Source: DASVCS01 sp036381495 (GTDB taxonomy: Bacteria; Gemmatimonadota; Gemmatimonadetes; Longimicrobiales; RSA9). From it: DNA of 64,000 nt. The notes beneath the pieces were generated by a model. It did no database searches and was not told the DNA's origin. It worked only from the letters and a program-made list of their open reading frames with translations. The stretch is taken from positions 1 to 64,000 of the forward strand of contig DASVCS010000048.1 in the NCBI GenBank assembly GCA_036381495.1, read 5' to 3'. Positions within the stretch are counted from its first letter, which is position 1; each line of letters begins with the position of its first letter. The translations under genes and the position numbers were made by a program. Shown one piece after another: positions 16,456-24,050 of this stretch.

Positions 16456-16782
16456 TCAGCGGGCGCGCGTACCGGTGTCCGGCGCAGCGGGGCGCGGCAT
16501 CGAGGCACCGCCACGACCGTGGTGGCCGCCGGCCCGTTCCTCTTGCATCTCGCGGCGCATCTGTTCGTGAAGCGCGCGGCGCTCTTCCGGCGGCAGCTCG
16601 CGCATCCGCCGGTGGAGATCGCGGTGTTGCTCCATGAGCTCCTCGCGCAGTTGCCGCCGCTCCTCCGCGGTTTCCGCCGCCTGCTCGCGGCGGATGTCCC
16701 GCATTTGGTCGGTGTCGGGTCCACAGCCGGCGGCGGCGGGGCCGAGCGTGAGGGCGAGGGACAGGGCGAGCCAGGGTCTCAT
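16456..16782 (-). CDS. Small lipoprotein with a charged helical body
   Basis: 108 residues. A signal peptide (MRPWLALSLALTLGPAAAGC) ends in a lipobox-like 'AAAGC'. The rest is a highly charged helix rich in Arg, Glu and Gln ('RREQAAETAEERRQLREELM', 'MRELPPEERRALHEQMRREM') and ends in Gly/His-rich sequence (GGHHGRGG) that might bind metal. The layout recalls CpxP/Spy-type periplasmic proteins, but I see no LTxxQ motif and the relation is weak. ATG 16782 follows GGAGGTCAGCC. The frame open to 16887 has no signal peptide and is rejected. Stands alone before the mrp operon. Confidence 0.7.
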   Translation of the reverse strand: MRPWLALSLALTLGPAAAGCGPDTDQMRDIRREQAAETAEERRQLREELMEQHRDLHRRMRELPPEERRALHEQMRREMQEERAGGHHGRGGASMPRPAAPDTGTRAR

Positions 16783-17212
16783 GGCTGACCTCCGATCTAT
16801 GCAGGAGACGGGCTCCTGCCGTTCCACCGGTCCTGGAGAGCACGGTCCGTACCGCCGCGCGCGCGTCGCGCCCGCTCGGCTTCGCACGGCGCCGCGCCCC
16901 GAGGCTCGGGGCCGGCCCGGATGGCGCCCACGGGCGTCGTCCCTACGGCGGCCGCAGCCCGATGGATCTCCCCCGCGTGCGCGGATCCATCGATACGAGC
17001 GTCGTCATCGCCCAGCCGGATCACGGTCTACCCCGCCTGCGCGGACCCATCCGGCCGCGGCGGTCCGTGTCGGGGCCCGAGCGCGCGGCTCCCGTGGGGG
17101 GAACGGATCTTGCCCCGGCGGCCCCGGCGCCGGAACGAGGTCGTCGGCAGGCAGCCGACTCCAGCCGCGGGAGGAACGACGAGCAACCGGACTCGATCCA
17201 CGGGAGGAATCG
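16783..17212 (+). other. Intergenic region with direct repeats
   Basis: No gene is supported between the divergent lipoprotein and reductase genes. Two near-identical 20-base units sit exactly 60 bases apart (16971-16990 and 17031-17050; 18/20 matches, CCCCGCGTGCGCGGATCCAT and CCCCGCCTGCGCGGACCCAT). The first is also the right half of a GATGGATC...GATCCATC hairpin. A tandem 33-base repeat begins at 17168. Confidence 0.55.
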
Positions 17213-17244
17213 ATGAGCAGCCGACCCGCTCCGCGGGAGGAATC
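17168..17244 (+). repeat. 33-bp tandem repeat carrying ribosome-binding sites
   Basis: CGGGAGGAA occurs at 17168, 17201 and 17234, an exact 33-base (11-codon) period. The third copy is the ribosome site of the reductase gene at 17245. The second copy is the ribosome site of a 36-base mini-ORF. The bases between copies are related but not identical, and a more decayed copy may lie further upstream (17140-17167). Confidence 0.75.
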
Positions 17245-17248
17245 ATGA
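17213..17248 (+). CDS. Possible leader peptide overlapping the reductase start
   Basis: An 11-residue ORF (MSSRPAPREES) starts at ATG 17213 behind CGGGAGGAATCG. Its TGA overlaps the next gene's ATG (ATGA at 17245-17248). The frame arises from the 33-base repeat: the residues PREE recur every 11 codons. It could couple translation to the reductase gene or simply be a by-product of the repeat. No known leader peptide is recognised. Confidence 0.35.
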   Translation: MSSRPAPREES

Positions 17249-19227
17249 CGCGCCTGGAATCGCTGTTCAGCCCCGGCCGTCTCGGCCGGCTCGAAACGAA
17301 GAACCGGCTGGTCATGCCGCCGATGGTACTCGACTACGCGGACGAACGCGGGCGAGCGACGCCGCGCTACCGCGCGCACATCGAGCGCGTCGCGCGCGGC
17401 GGCGTGGGGACGCTCATCCTCGAGGCCAGCTTCGTGCGCCCGGACGGGCGCGGGTTCACCCACCAGCTCGGTCTGCACGAAGATGCCGTGATCGAAGGTC
17501 TTGCCCGCGTCGTCGAGGCCGTTCACGAGCACGGCGCCGTGGTCGGGCCGCAGCTCTTCCACGCCGGCCGGCAGACGCAAGCCGAGGTCGCCGGCGCGCG
17601 CCCGGTCGCGCCATCGGCCATTCCGGATCCGCTCCTGCGGGAGGTGCCCCGGGCGCTGTCGGTCGACGAGATCCAGGAGTTGGTGGCGGCGTTCGCGCAG
17701 GCCGCCCGGCGCGCGGAGGCCGCCGGCTTCGACTTCGTCGAGATCCACGGCGCGCACGGCTATCTCATCACGCAGTTCCTCTCGCCGTTCACGAACCAGC
17801 GCGAGGATGCGTACGGCGGCACGCCCGAGAACCGGATGCGCTTTCTGGTCGAGATCATCGAGGCCGTGCGCGACGCGGTGTCGCGGGATTTCCCCCTTCT
17901 CGTCCGCCTGTCGTGCGACGAGCTGGTGCCCGGCGGCCTGACGCCGGAGGACACCATCGGCATCGCGCGACGCCTCGAGGCGATGGGCATTGCGGCACTC
18001 GACATCTCCGCGGGGAACTACGCCTCGTTCTCCCGCGGCTACATGATCCCGCCCATGGCGCGCGAAGACGGCGTGCTCGTTCCACTCGCGGAGCGCGTCA
18101 AGGCGGCGGTCGGCGTACCGGTGATCACGGTGGGCAAGCTCCGCGATCCGGCGTTCGATGACGAGGTCGTGCGCGCCGGGAAGGCGGACTTCGTGGCGAT
18201 CGGCCGCACGCTGCTCGCCGACCCCGACTGGCCCGCCAAGGCCCGGGATGGACGATGGGAGGAGATCAACGCGTGCATCGCGTGCAACCAGGGTTGCATC
18301 ACTCGCCTGTTCCAGGGGAAGGACGTGTGGTGCACGGTCAACCCGGAAACGAGCCGTGAGGAGGTCTTCGCCCGGCCGCCGGCGCGGGCGGTGACGATCG
18401 CCGTGGCGGGCGGCGGGCCGGGTGGCATGACCGCGGCGCGGGTGGCGGCCGCGCGCGGACACCGCGTCGTGCTGTTCGAACGGGACGACGCCCTCGGCGG
18501 CCAGCTCTTCGCCGCGGAAGCCGCGCCACACCGGCCCGGCTGGCGCGAGTTGCGCGAGTTCCTGACCCGCGAGATCCGACGGCTCGGCGTCGATGTCCGG
18601 CTCGGCACGCCGGCAACGGCGGAGGCCATCCGAGCGACGGAGCCGGACGCCGCCATCGTCGCCATCGGCTCATCGCCCGTTCGGCCCCGGATCCGGAGCG
18701 GGACCGGAACCGAAACCGCCTTCGCGGTCGAGCTCCTGCTCGGCGAGAAGGAGGCGCGCAGCCCCGTCATCATCGCGGGCGGTGGCTGCGCCGGCGCTCA
18801 GACGGCCGAATTCCTCGCCGAGCGCGGGCACGAGGTGACGATCATCGAAATGACCGACGCCGTGGCGACCGACGCGCCGCTCGATGACCGCGCGCTCCTG
18901 CTCCAGCGGCTCGAGGCGCTCGGCGTCCGGATCCGCACCGAGACCAGGCTCATGCGCGTGGGCGAAGGCCGCGTGAGCGTCGAGAGCCCGCTCGGCGTCG
19001 AGGAGATCCCGGCCGCCACCGTCGTCTACTGCCTCGGCGCGCAGCCCAACGACGGCCTGGCGGAAACGCTGAAGGAGGTAGTGTCCGATGTTCGGGTGAT
19101 CGGCGATGCCGTCGAGGCGCGGCAGGTGACCCAGGCCATCGCGGAGGGCGCCCTCGCGGTCTTCGCCATCGAACGCGGCGCCAGGCACGTCGACTTCGAG
19201 CACGATCTGCGGCTGGAAACGCTCTGA
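17245..19227 (+). CDS. NADH:flavin oxidoreductase / 2,4-dienoyl-CoA reductase-like enzyme
   Basis: 660 residues. The N-terminal old-yellow-enzyme TIM barrel (about 1-340) binds FMN: 'NRLVMPPMVLDYADERGRAT', 'EIHGAHGYLITQFLSPFTNQ' and 'GGTPENRMRFLVEII'. A 4Fe-4S cysteine cluster follows ('CIACNQGCITRLFQ' with a later 'WCTVNP'). Two dinucleotide domains complete the protein, with 'IAVAGGGPGGMTAARVAAARG' (shown in part; FAD) and 'IIAGGGCAGAQTAEFLAERG' (NAD(P)H). This is the architecture of 2,4-dienoyl-CoA reductase and trimethylamine dehydrogenase relatives, which reduce activated double bonds. ATG 17245 has CGGGAGGAATC. It converges on a flavoprotein gene ending at 19253, 25 bases away. True substrate unknown. 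Confidence 0.87.
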   Translation: MTRLESLFSPGRLGRLETKNRLVMPPMVLDYADERGRATPRYRAHIERVARGGVGTLILEASFVRPDGRGFTHQLGLHEDAVIEGLARVVEAVHEHGAVVGPQLFHAGRQTQAEVAGARPVAPSAIPDPLLREVPRALSVDEIQELVAAFAQAARRAEAAGFDFVEIHGAHGYLITQFLSPFTNQREDAYGGTPENRMRFLVEIIEAVRDAVSRDFPLLVRLSCDELVPGGLTPEDTIGIARRLEAMGIAALDISAGNYASFSRGYMIPPMAREDGVLVPLAERVKAAVGVPVITVGKLRDPAFDDEVVRAGKADFVAIGRTLLADPDWPAKARDGRWEEINACIACNQGCITRLFQGKDVWCTVNPETSREEVFARPPARAVTIAVAGGGPGGMTAARVAAARGHRVVLFERDDALGGQLFAAEAAPHRPGWRELREFLTREIRRLGVDVRLGTPATAEAIRATEPDAAIVAIGSSPVRPRIRSGTGTETAFAVELLLGEKEARSPVIIAGGGCAGAQTAEFLAERGHEVTIIEMTDAVATDAPLDDRALLLQRLEALGVRIRTETRLMRVGEGRVSVESPLGVEEIPAATVVYCLGAQPNDGLAETLKEVVSDVRVIGDAVEARQVTQAIAEGALAVFAIERGARHVDFEHDLRLETL

Positions 19228-19252
19228 TCTCGGCGTGCGGCTGAAGCCGCTC

Positions 19253-20767
19253 CTATGCCGCTGCCGCCGCCTCCCCGCCCTGCCCCCGCGCGAACGTCCC
19301 GGCGCTACGGCCCGCCCGCCGCCCGAAGACCGCGCCGCTCGCCAGTCCACTGCCGCCCGGGTAGTTGTGGTAGAAGAGTCCGCCCACCAGCTCACCGGCC
19401 GCGTACAGACCCGGGATCGGCCGTCCGTCGCGGCCGAGCACCCGCCCCCCGGCATCGATGCGCACGCCGCCGAACGTCATCGTGATCCCACACGTCACCG
19501 CGAAGGCCAGAAAGGGCGGCCGCTCCAGCGGCACGGCCCAGTTGCTCTTGGGCGGCGTGATCCCGACCGTCCGCTTGCCGTCCTTGATCGACGGATCGAA
19601 CTCGCCCGGCTGGACCGCCGCGTTGAATGCCTCGACGGTCCGTTCCAGCGCATCGGGATCCACCCCGATCTTTTCGGCCAGCTCGCGGATGCTGTCCGCC
19701 TCCGTACGTGACACGCCCGGCGCGGTGTACTCCTCCTGGCGCAGCAGCGGCTCCGTCGTCGCGTCGAAGAGCTGCCACGCGATCGCGCCGGGCTGCTTCA
19801 GGATCTCGGCACCGTACTTGGCATACGTGTAGGTCCGGAAATCGGCGCCCTCGTCCAGGAAGCGCTCGCCATCCCGATTCACGACGATCCCGATCGGATA
19901 CGACTGCTTCGAGTAGCGATAGCCGATCTCGACGTCGCCTCCCTGCGCCGGCGCAGCCGCATCCCAGGCAATGCTGTGACAGCCGCTCCAGTGGCCATAG
20001 GCCTCGGCCCCGGCGTCCAACGCCATCTGCAAGCCCGCGCCCGTGTTGTAGGGCGTGCCGCGGACCTTCGCGAGGTCCCAGTTCGGACCGAGATACGCGG
20101 CGCGCATGCGCGGGTCCGCCTCGAAGCCGCCGCAGGCCAGCACCACGGCGGCGCCGCGGATCTCTTCACGCCCGTCCGGCCCCATGCAGATCACGCCCGT
20201 GACCCGGCCATAGGAGTCCTGCAACAGGCTGGTCGCGGCCGTCTCGTAGCGGATCCGGATCCCGGCGGCGCTCGCCGCCTCCGTGTGTCGCTCGATGAGA
20301 CCGGGGCCGCCGTTCACGGTGCCGAGGTCCAGACCGCCCCAGAACCGGTACCGCCCCTTGATCCGGAACGCCTGTCGCTCGAACATGAGGCGGAACCGCA
20401 CCCCCTTGTCGTGCAGCCATCGGATCGTGTCGGCGACGTCGCCCACCAGGATCGCGGTCAGCTCGGGGTCACAACGCCCCTGCGTCAGCCGCCGCATGTC
20501 GGCGGCGAAATCTTCCGGCGTGTAGGGCGGCAGATCGATCAGCGCCGCGTCCTCATCGCTCAGGTCGGCGAGCAACGGGCGGAGATCGTCGAGGCTGTCA
20601 TAGGTCGTGCGGATCGCGCCGGCGGTGAAATAGGTGTTCCCGCCCGCCAGCGTGCGCGGCGCCTTCTCGAGCATCAACACCCGGGCGCCGGTCTCGCGGG
20701 CCGCGTGCGCCGCGCAGAACGCGGCGTTGCCCGCGCCGACGACAATGACATCGAAGGCCGATTCCAC
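19253..20767 (-). CDS. FAD-dependent dehydrogenase, tricarballylate dehydrogenase (TcuA)-like
   Basis: 504 residues of the fumarate reductase/succinate dehydrogenase flavoprotein fold. The N-terminal FAD motif is 'VIVVGAGNAAFCAAHAARE' followed by 'LEKAPRTLAGGNTYFTAGAI', which closely recalls TcuA. Later blocks are 'VVLACGGFEADPRMRAAYLG', 'PYNTGAGLQMALDAGA' and the C-terminal 'LYAAGELVGGLFYHNYPGGS'. Related enzymes oxidise tricarballylate or ketosteroids, or reduce fumarate. No TcuB or TcuC gene follows, so the substrate is uncertain. GTG start at 20767 with GGGAGGGAG upstream. It converges on the old-yellow-enzyme gene, an interesting pairing of two double-bond-handling flavoenzymes. Confidence 0.8.
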   Translation of the reverse strand: MESAFDVIVVGAGNAAFCAAHAARETGARVLMLEKAPRTLAGGNTYFTAGAIRTTYDSLDDLRPLLADLSDEDAALIDLPPYTPEDFAADMRRLTQGRCDPELTAILVGDVADTIRWLHDKGVRFRLMFERQAFRIKGRYRFWGGLDLGTVNGGPGLIERHTEAASAAGIRIRYETAATSLLQDSYGRVTGVICMGPDGREEIRGAAVVLACGGFEADPRMRAAYLGPNWDLAKVRGTPYNTGAGLQMALDAGAEAYGHWSGCHSIAWDAAAPAQGGDVEIGYRYSKQSYPIGIVVNRDGERFLDEGADFRTYTYAKYGAEILKQPGAIAWQLFDATTEPLLRQEEYTAPGVSRTEADSIRELAEKIGVDPDALERTVEAFNAAVQPGEFDPSIKDGKRTVGITPPKSNWAVPLERPPFLAFAVTCGITMTFGGVRIDAGGRVLGRDGRPIPGLYAAGELVGGLFYHNYPGGSGLASGAVFGRRAGRSAGTFARGQGGEAAAAA

Positions 20768-20983
20768 GGCGTCCGCTCCCTCCCGGTGAACCCGGCCGGT
20801 TCCACCCGGCGGGCGGCCCGGCCATCACGAGCCGGAGCGAATCCCGTGCCGCGCCGGCGGCGCGAGTCTTGCCCCCACGACTCGTGGCGCGCCGCGGTTC
20901 GGCCGATGCGGGCCCTTCGCGCGGCCTCGCGTCGCGGCCGGCGCCGCGGCGAGATCACGACCCTTCGACACGGAGCCCGAGTC

Positions 20984-21334
20984 ATGCCTCAGCACCAGCA
21001 ACACCACGAAGGACACACGCACGAACACGGGCCCGGCTGCGGCCATACCGCGATCCGGCACGAGGGCCACGTGGACTACGTCCACGACGGGCACCTGCAC
21101 CATCCCCACGGCCAGGATGCGGTGGAACACACCATCGCGGTGAGCGATGCGAACCCCGACCGGTGCACGCCGGAGCAAGAGTGCGAGGATGGTGGCGGGG
21201 CGATGGCGGCGCACGCGCAGGAGACGGTCCCGCACGGAGATCACGTCGACCACATCCACAAGGGACGGCTGCATCACCACCACGGCGACCACTGCGACGA
21301 TCACGGCCCCGTCGAGATCGTCGAGCCGTCCTAG
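20984..21334 (+). CDS. Histidine-rich small protein, probable metal binding
   Basis: 116 residues, nearly a quarter histidine. It has two related halves: 'GHVDYVHDGHLHHPHGQD' (about 28-45) and 'DHVDHIHKGRLHHHHGDHCDDH' (about 86-107; shown only as family pattern HVD-x-(V/I)-H-x-G-x-LHH-x-HG). Four cysteines (GPGCGH, DRCTPEQEC, DHC) could add ligands. There is no signal peptide or membrane segment, so a cytoplasmic Zn, Ni or Cu buffer or chaperone is likely. ATG 20984 has GGAG seven bases upstream. It is divergent from the TcuA-like gene and stands alone on the plus strand next to nitrogen-oxide genes. Confidence 0.7.
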   Translation: MPQHQQHHEGHTHEHGPGCGHTAIRHEGHVDYVHDGHLHHPHGQDAVEHTIAVSDANPDRCTPEQECEDGGGAMAAHAQETVPHGDHVDHIHKGRLHHHHGDHCDDHGPVEIVEPS

Positions 21335-21433
21335 CCCGCCGGCGGCGCCGCGGATCCGCCACCCGCCGCGACGGGTCACGACGAGACCGGCCGCGACCGC
21401 GCCTCCGGCACGGCCGGCCTCGTCGCGGACCGT

Positions 21434-21745
21434 TCAGCCGCCGGGCCGCGGCGCGATCAGCGCCAGGAACTCGAGCGGCCCGTCCGCCGCCTCGATCGCG
21501 TGCGTCTCGCCGGGCGCGAAGACCGCACCCTCGCCCGGCCCCAGCACGGCCTCGTCCTCCGCGCCCCGGAACGTGCCCGTGCCCCGAACGACCTGCACGC
21601 TCACCGTCGACGCGCTCCGGTGCGGCGGGATGCGTTGCCCGGGTAGCAGGTGGAACGACACGATGCGGAGGTTCGGCTCGTCGTGCACGACCATGCTCGC
21701 CGCCCGGTCCGGCCGCGCCGCCGCACGCTCCCCGAGCACCTTCAC
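21434..21745 (-). CDS. Cupin-fold protein
   Basis: 103 residues forming one small cupin barrel: 'LRIVSFHLLPGQRIPPHRS', 'VQVVRGTGTF', 'GPGEGAVFAPGETHAIEA' and 'LEFLALIAPRP'. Metal-ligand histidines are seen in PPHRS and ETHAIE. The GTG start at 21745 overlaps the stop of the DUF542 gene (GTGA), showing coupling. Cupins of this type beside DUF542/hemerythrin-like genes are often linked to nitrosative stress or redox sensing; function here is not known. Confidence 0.78.
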   Translation of the reverse strand: MKVLGERAAARPDRAASMVVHDEPNLRIVSFHLLPGQRIPPHRSASTVSVQVVRGTGTFRGAEDEAVLGPGEGAVFAPGETHAIEAADGPLEFLALIAPRPGG

Positions 21746-21948
21746 GCCGCCTCCTCGATCGCGGCCTCGAGCGCCTCGGCCAGCCGATCCGGGTCCGCGC
21801 CATCCCGCCGCGCGGCGTCCGCGATCGGGACCGCGCCGCCACAACACGCGTCGATCCCGAACCTGTTGAAGACCGCGACCGTCGCCGGGAACCGGCCGAT
21901 CGCCTCGTTCACCGTCATCCGCTGCGGATCGATCTTCTGTGCCTTCAT
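21742..21948 (-). CDS. DUF542 (ScdA/RIC N-terminal) domain protein
   Basis: 68 residues. 'MTVNEAIGRFPATVAVFNRF' and 'GIDACCGGA' are the signature of DUF542, the N-terminal domain of the di-iron repair proteins ScdA/YtfE/RIC. Here it stands alone without the hemerythrin domain. The double cysteine is thought to be functional in the family. Start and stop both overlap neighbours by four bases (ATGA and GTGA), placing it in an operon with a half-oxidase-like protein and a cupin. A role in NO or Fe-S damage response is inferred. Confidence 0.85.
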   Translation of the reverse strand: MKAQKIDPQRMTVNEAIGRFPATVAVFNRFGIDACCGGAVPIADAARRDGADPDRLAEALEAAIEEAA

Positions 21949-22457
21949 TGCACTGGATCCTTCAATCCTTCACTTCGTGGTTGGAGGGCGCCGGGCGCGG
22001 ATCCTTTCCGGACCGGGCCCTGCGCCTGCGCCGCCGGACGCCAGCCGGCGGCCGCGGTGGCGGACGCGTCCAGCGTGCGCCACAGGTTGTAGACGAACAG
22101 GCCCGCGCCCACCGCGCTCACGGCCGCGCCGGCCCGGAGGACGGCCATCCCCGCGCCGGGCAGCGAGGCGCGGAGAATCCAGCCGCCGACGAGCAGGGCG
22201 AGCCCGGCGTTCGCGACCCACACGTGCAGCGCGGCCAGGCGGCGGCTGTGGAGCGGCGTGCCGGCGAAGCGCGGAATCACGTGGTAGGCGACGCCGAAGA
22301 TCATCATGCTCACGAAGCCGAGGAGGTTGGCGTGCGCGTGCGCCGGACGGTAGACGAGCGCGGCGGCGGGCCAGAAGGCCATCGAGACGCCGATCAGCAC
22401 GCCGATCCCGAGCCAGACCAGGCTCGAGCGCACGAAGCGGCGCACGAAAGGATCCAT
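21945..22457 (-). CDS. Short haem-copper-oxidase-like membrane protein
   Basis: 170 residues with about four membrane helices (roughly 12-35, 42-62, 72-95 and 100-120) and a soluble tail. 'AHAHANLLGFVSMMIFGVAY' then 'HVIPRFAG' matches the helix-II region of oxidase/NO-reductase subunit I, with two or three histidines in a membrane helix. The rest of subunit I is absent, so it is a half module. Relatives in this window are at 24051-24506 and, in tandem, 13550-14914. ATG 22457 has GGAGGCGGG directly upstream, inside the end of the Crp/Fnr gene region; its stop overlaps the DUF542 start. Likely haem-binding; role in NO handling inferred. Confidence 0.75.
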   Translation of the reverse strand: MDPFVRRFVRSSLVWLGIGVLIGVSMAFWPAAALVYRPAHAHANLLGFVSMMIFGVAYHVIPRFAGTPLHSRRLAALHVWVANAGLALLVGGWILRASLPGAGMAVLRAGAAVSAVGAGLFVYNLWRTLDASATAAAGWRPAAQAQGPVRKGSAPGALQPRSEGLKDPVQ

Positions 22458-22466
22458 CCCGCCTCC

Positions 22467-23162
22467 TCAGCCCGACGGCTCGCCGCGCGCCGCGGCCCCG
22501 AGGCGCGCGACGCTCAGGATCCGCACGTTGGGGCCCTGCTGCGCGATCACTCCGGTGCGGCGCAGGCGGCTCAACGCGCGCGCCACGCTCTCGCGCGTCG
22601 TCGCCAGCTCCGCAGCCAGCTCCTCCTGCGTGCGCCGCAGGCGGAACGTGTCGCCGTCGCGCACGGCGTCCTCCGCCTCCGCGTACTCGAGCAGCGTCGC
22701 GGCGACACGCGCCGGGACGTCCTTCAGCGAGACCTTCTCGACCACCCGGACCAACCGGCGCAGTCGCCGGCCCAGATCGCGGATCACGGCATCCGCGATC
22801 TCCGGGTTGTTCTGATACAGCCACTGGAACGCCTCGCGCGGGAGGAAGAGCATGCGACTGTCCTCGATCGCTCGCGCGGAGGCAGGGTACGGCCCGCCGT
22901 CGAAGAGCGGCAGCTCCGCCACGGTCGCGCCCGGACCCTCCACGTGCAGGACCTGTTCGCGTCCGTCCGGGCTCGCGCGATAGACCTTGATCCGACCTTC
23001 GATCACCACGTAGAGCCCGTGGCACGCCTCGCCCTTGCGGAAGAGGAACGCCCCGCGCCGCACGGTCCGCTCGACCGTGCGCCCCGACACCGCAGCGAGC
23101 GATTCTTCGCTCAGGCCCGCGAACAACGGCAGTCGGCCCAGAATCTCGAGTGCCTGTCGCAT
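22467..23162 (-). CDS. Crp/Fnr-family transcription regulator
   Basis: 231 residues. A cyclic-nucleotide-binding-type beta-roll (about 10-120; 'GRIKVYRASPDGREQVLHVE') is followed by a dimerisation helix and a winged helix-turn-helix. The recognition helix 'TTRESVARALSRL' has Arg-Glu at the first two contact positions and Arg four residues later, as in CRP (R180, E181, R185), predicting TGTGA/TCACA half-sites. There is only one cysteine, so it is not a 4Fe-4S FNR; a DNR/NnrR-type NO-responsive regulator is more likely. GTG 23177 is possible, but ATG 23162 has GGGGGGTGA in front. It sits between a CopD-like gene and the half-oxidase/DUF542/cupin genes. Confidence 0.88.
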   Translation of the reverse strand: MRQALEILGRLPLFAGLSEESLAAVSGRTVERTVRRGAFLFRKGEACHGLYVVIEGRIKVYRASPDGREQVLHVEGPGATVAELPLFDGGPYPASARAIEDSRMLFLPREAFQWLYQNNPEIADAVIRDLGRRLRRLVRVVEKVSLKDVPARVAATLLEYAEAEDAVRDGDTFRLRRTQEELAAELATTRESVARALSRLRRTGVIAQQGPNVRILSVARLGAAARGEPSG

Positions 23163-23166
23163 CGCT

Positions 23167-23661
23167 TCACCCCCCACGTGCGAGCCGGACGGCCGCGATG
23201 ACCACGATGACTCCGAGGATCGCGTTCAGCCGCGCGAGCAACGCCGCCCGGCGCCGGAGCCGGAGCGCATCCGGCGATCCGGCCCGCGCCCGCGATGCCG
23301 CCGGCCCGAACACGAAGTCGTGCAGTCCGCTCACGACGATCATCGCAGCCACCGCCCCGAGCTTCCACGCCAGCGTGTGTCCGTAGCGCGTCGCCCAGAA
23401 GCCCCCTGAGCCGAGGACGTCCCACGCCAGCACGCCGTGGAAGTGGAGGTTGCCGATGCCCGTCGCCACCAGCACCGCGATCGAGATCCAGCCGACGCGC
23501 CGGAACCGCTCGCCCAGCCGCCGGAACAGCTCCGCCCGCAGCGCCGGCGGCTCGACCCCTCGCAGCGCCGGCGCACCCACCGCCGCCAGGAAGAACATCC
23601 CGCCCAGCCACAGGAGAGCGGCCAGCACATGCACCGTGACGTTCAGGTGATAGAGCGACAC
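23167..23661 (-). CDS. CopD-like four-helix membrane protein
   Basis: 164 residues, with hydrophobic segments at about 8-30, 55-75, 90-115 and 140-160. 'NVTVHVLAALLWLGGMFFLA' resembles the CopD/copper-resistance D domain, and further helix histidines are in 'NLHFHGVLAW', 'RYGHTLAWK' and 'GLHDF', compatible with haem b or Cu binding. It is upstream of and nearly overlapping the Crp/Fnr gene, so it is the first gene of this small operon. Function could be electron transfer or copper supply to NirK; this is context only. Confidence 0.68.
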   Translation of the reverse strand: MSLYHLNVTVHVLAALLWLGGMFFLAAVGAPALRGVEPPALRAELFRRLGERFRRVGWISIAVLVATGIGNLHFHGVLAWDVLGSGGFWATRYGHTLAWKLGAVAAMIVVSGLHDFVFGPAASRARAGSPDALRLRRRAALLARLNAILGVIVVIAAVRLARGG

Positions 23662-23672
23662 GCGGGGCCTAC

Positions 23673-23704
23673 AGGGCTAGGGCTGGGGCTAGGGCTGGGG
23701 CTAG
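23673..23704 (+). repeat. GGGCTA/GGGGCT short tandem array, left copy
   Basis: About five units of AGGGCT or GGGGCT in 32 bases. G-runs of three and four could form a G-quadruplex in the plus strand. It is the inverse partner of 24004-24030. Confidence 0.8.
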
Positions 23705-24003
23705 AGAGCGGAGCTCCCGGCCCAGACCCTTCCCGCGGCGCGTGTACATGCTGGTCCGGCGCGTGTACATGCCCGTCCGGCCGGAGTTCGCGTGCGCCCG
23801 TGCTGCGGGCACGCGTCCCCTCGCCGTCGACGCCGCCGGTCCCATCCTCGTGAACCTCGACACTCTCGCCCTCCTCTGTCTCTGCCTTCCTACCGCTCCC
23901 CAGCCCCGGCCCTGGCGCGATTGCCGCATCAATCCGGAGTCGTGGACGCCGGCCGCGAGCACGCCGCGAGCACGCGAGTCGCTCCGAACCGACGGATCAG
24001 GCG

Positions 24004-24030
24004 CCCCAGCCCCAGCCCTAGCCCTAGCCC
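24004..24030 (-). repeat. GGGCTA/GGGGCT short tandem array, right copy (inverted)
   Basis: Reads CCCCAGCCCCAGCCCTAGCC onward on the plus strand, the reverse complement of the array at 23673-23704. Lies 20 bases after the end of the half-oxidase gene, so it could form a large stem with the left array or act at transcript ends. Confidence 0.8.
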
Positions 24031-24050
24031 GGGCGCCCGAAGGGCGCCCC

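Larger units (their letters stand above)
23662..24050. other. Non-coding region framed by inverted GGGCTA-type arrays
   Basis: No gene is supported. The region is bounded by GGGCTA/GGGGCT repeats at 23673-23704 and their complement at 24004-24030. Inside, the 12-mer CGCGTGTACATG occurs twice, 21 bases apart (23739 and 23760). The phrase TACATGCTGGTCCGGCG (23745-23761) is also present in reverse orientation inside the next gene (24418-24434). Confidence 0.6.
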
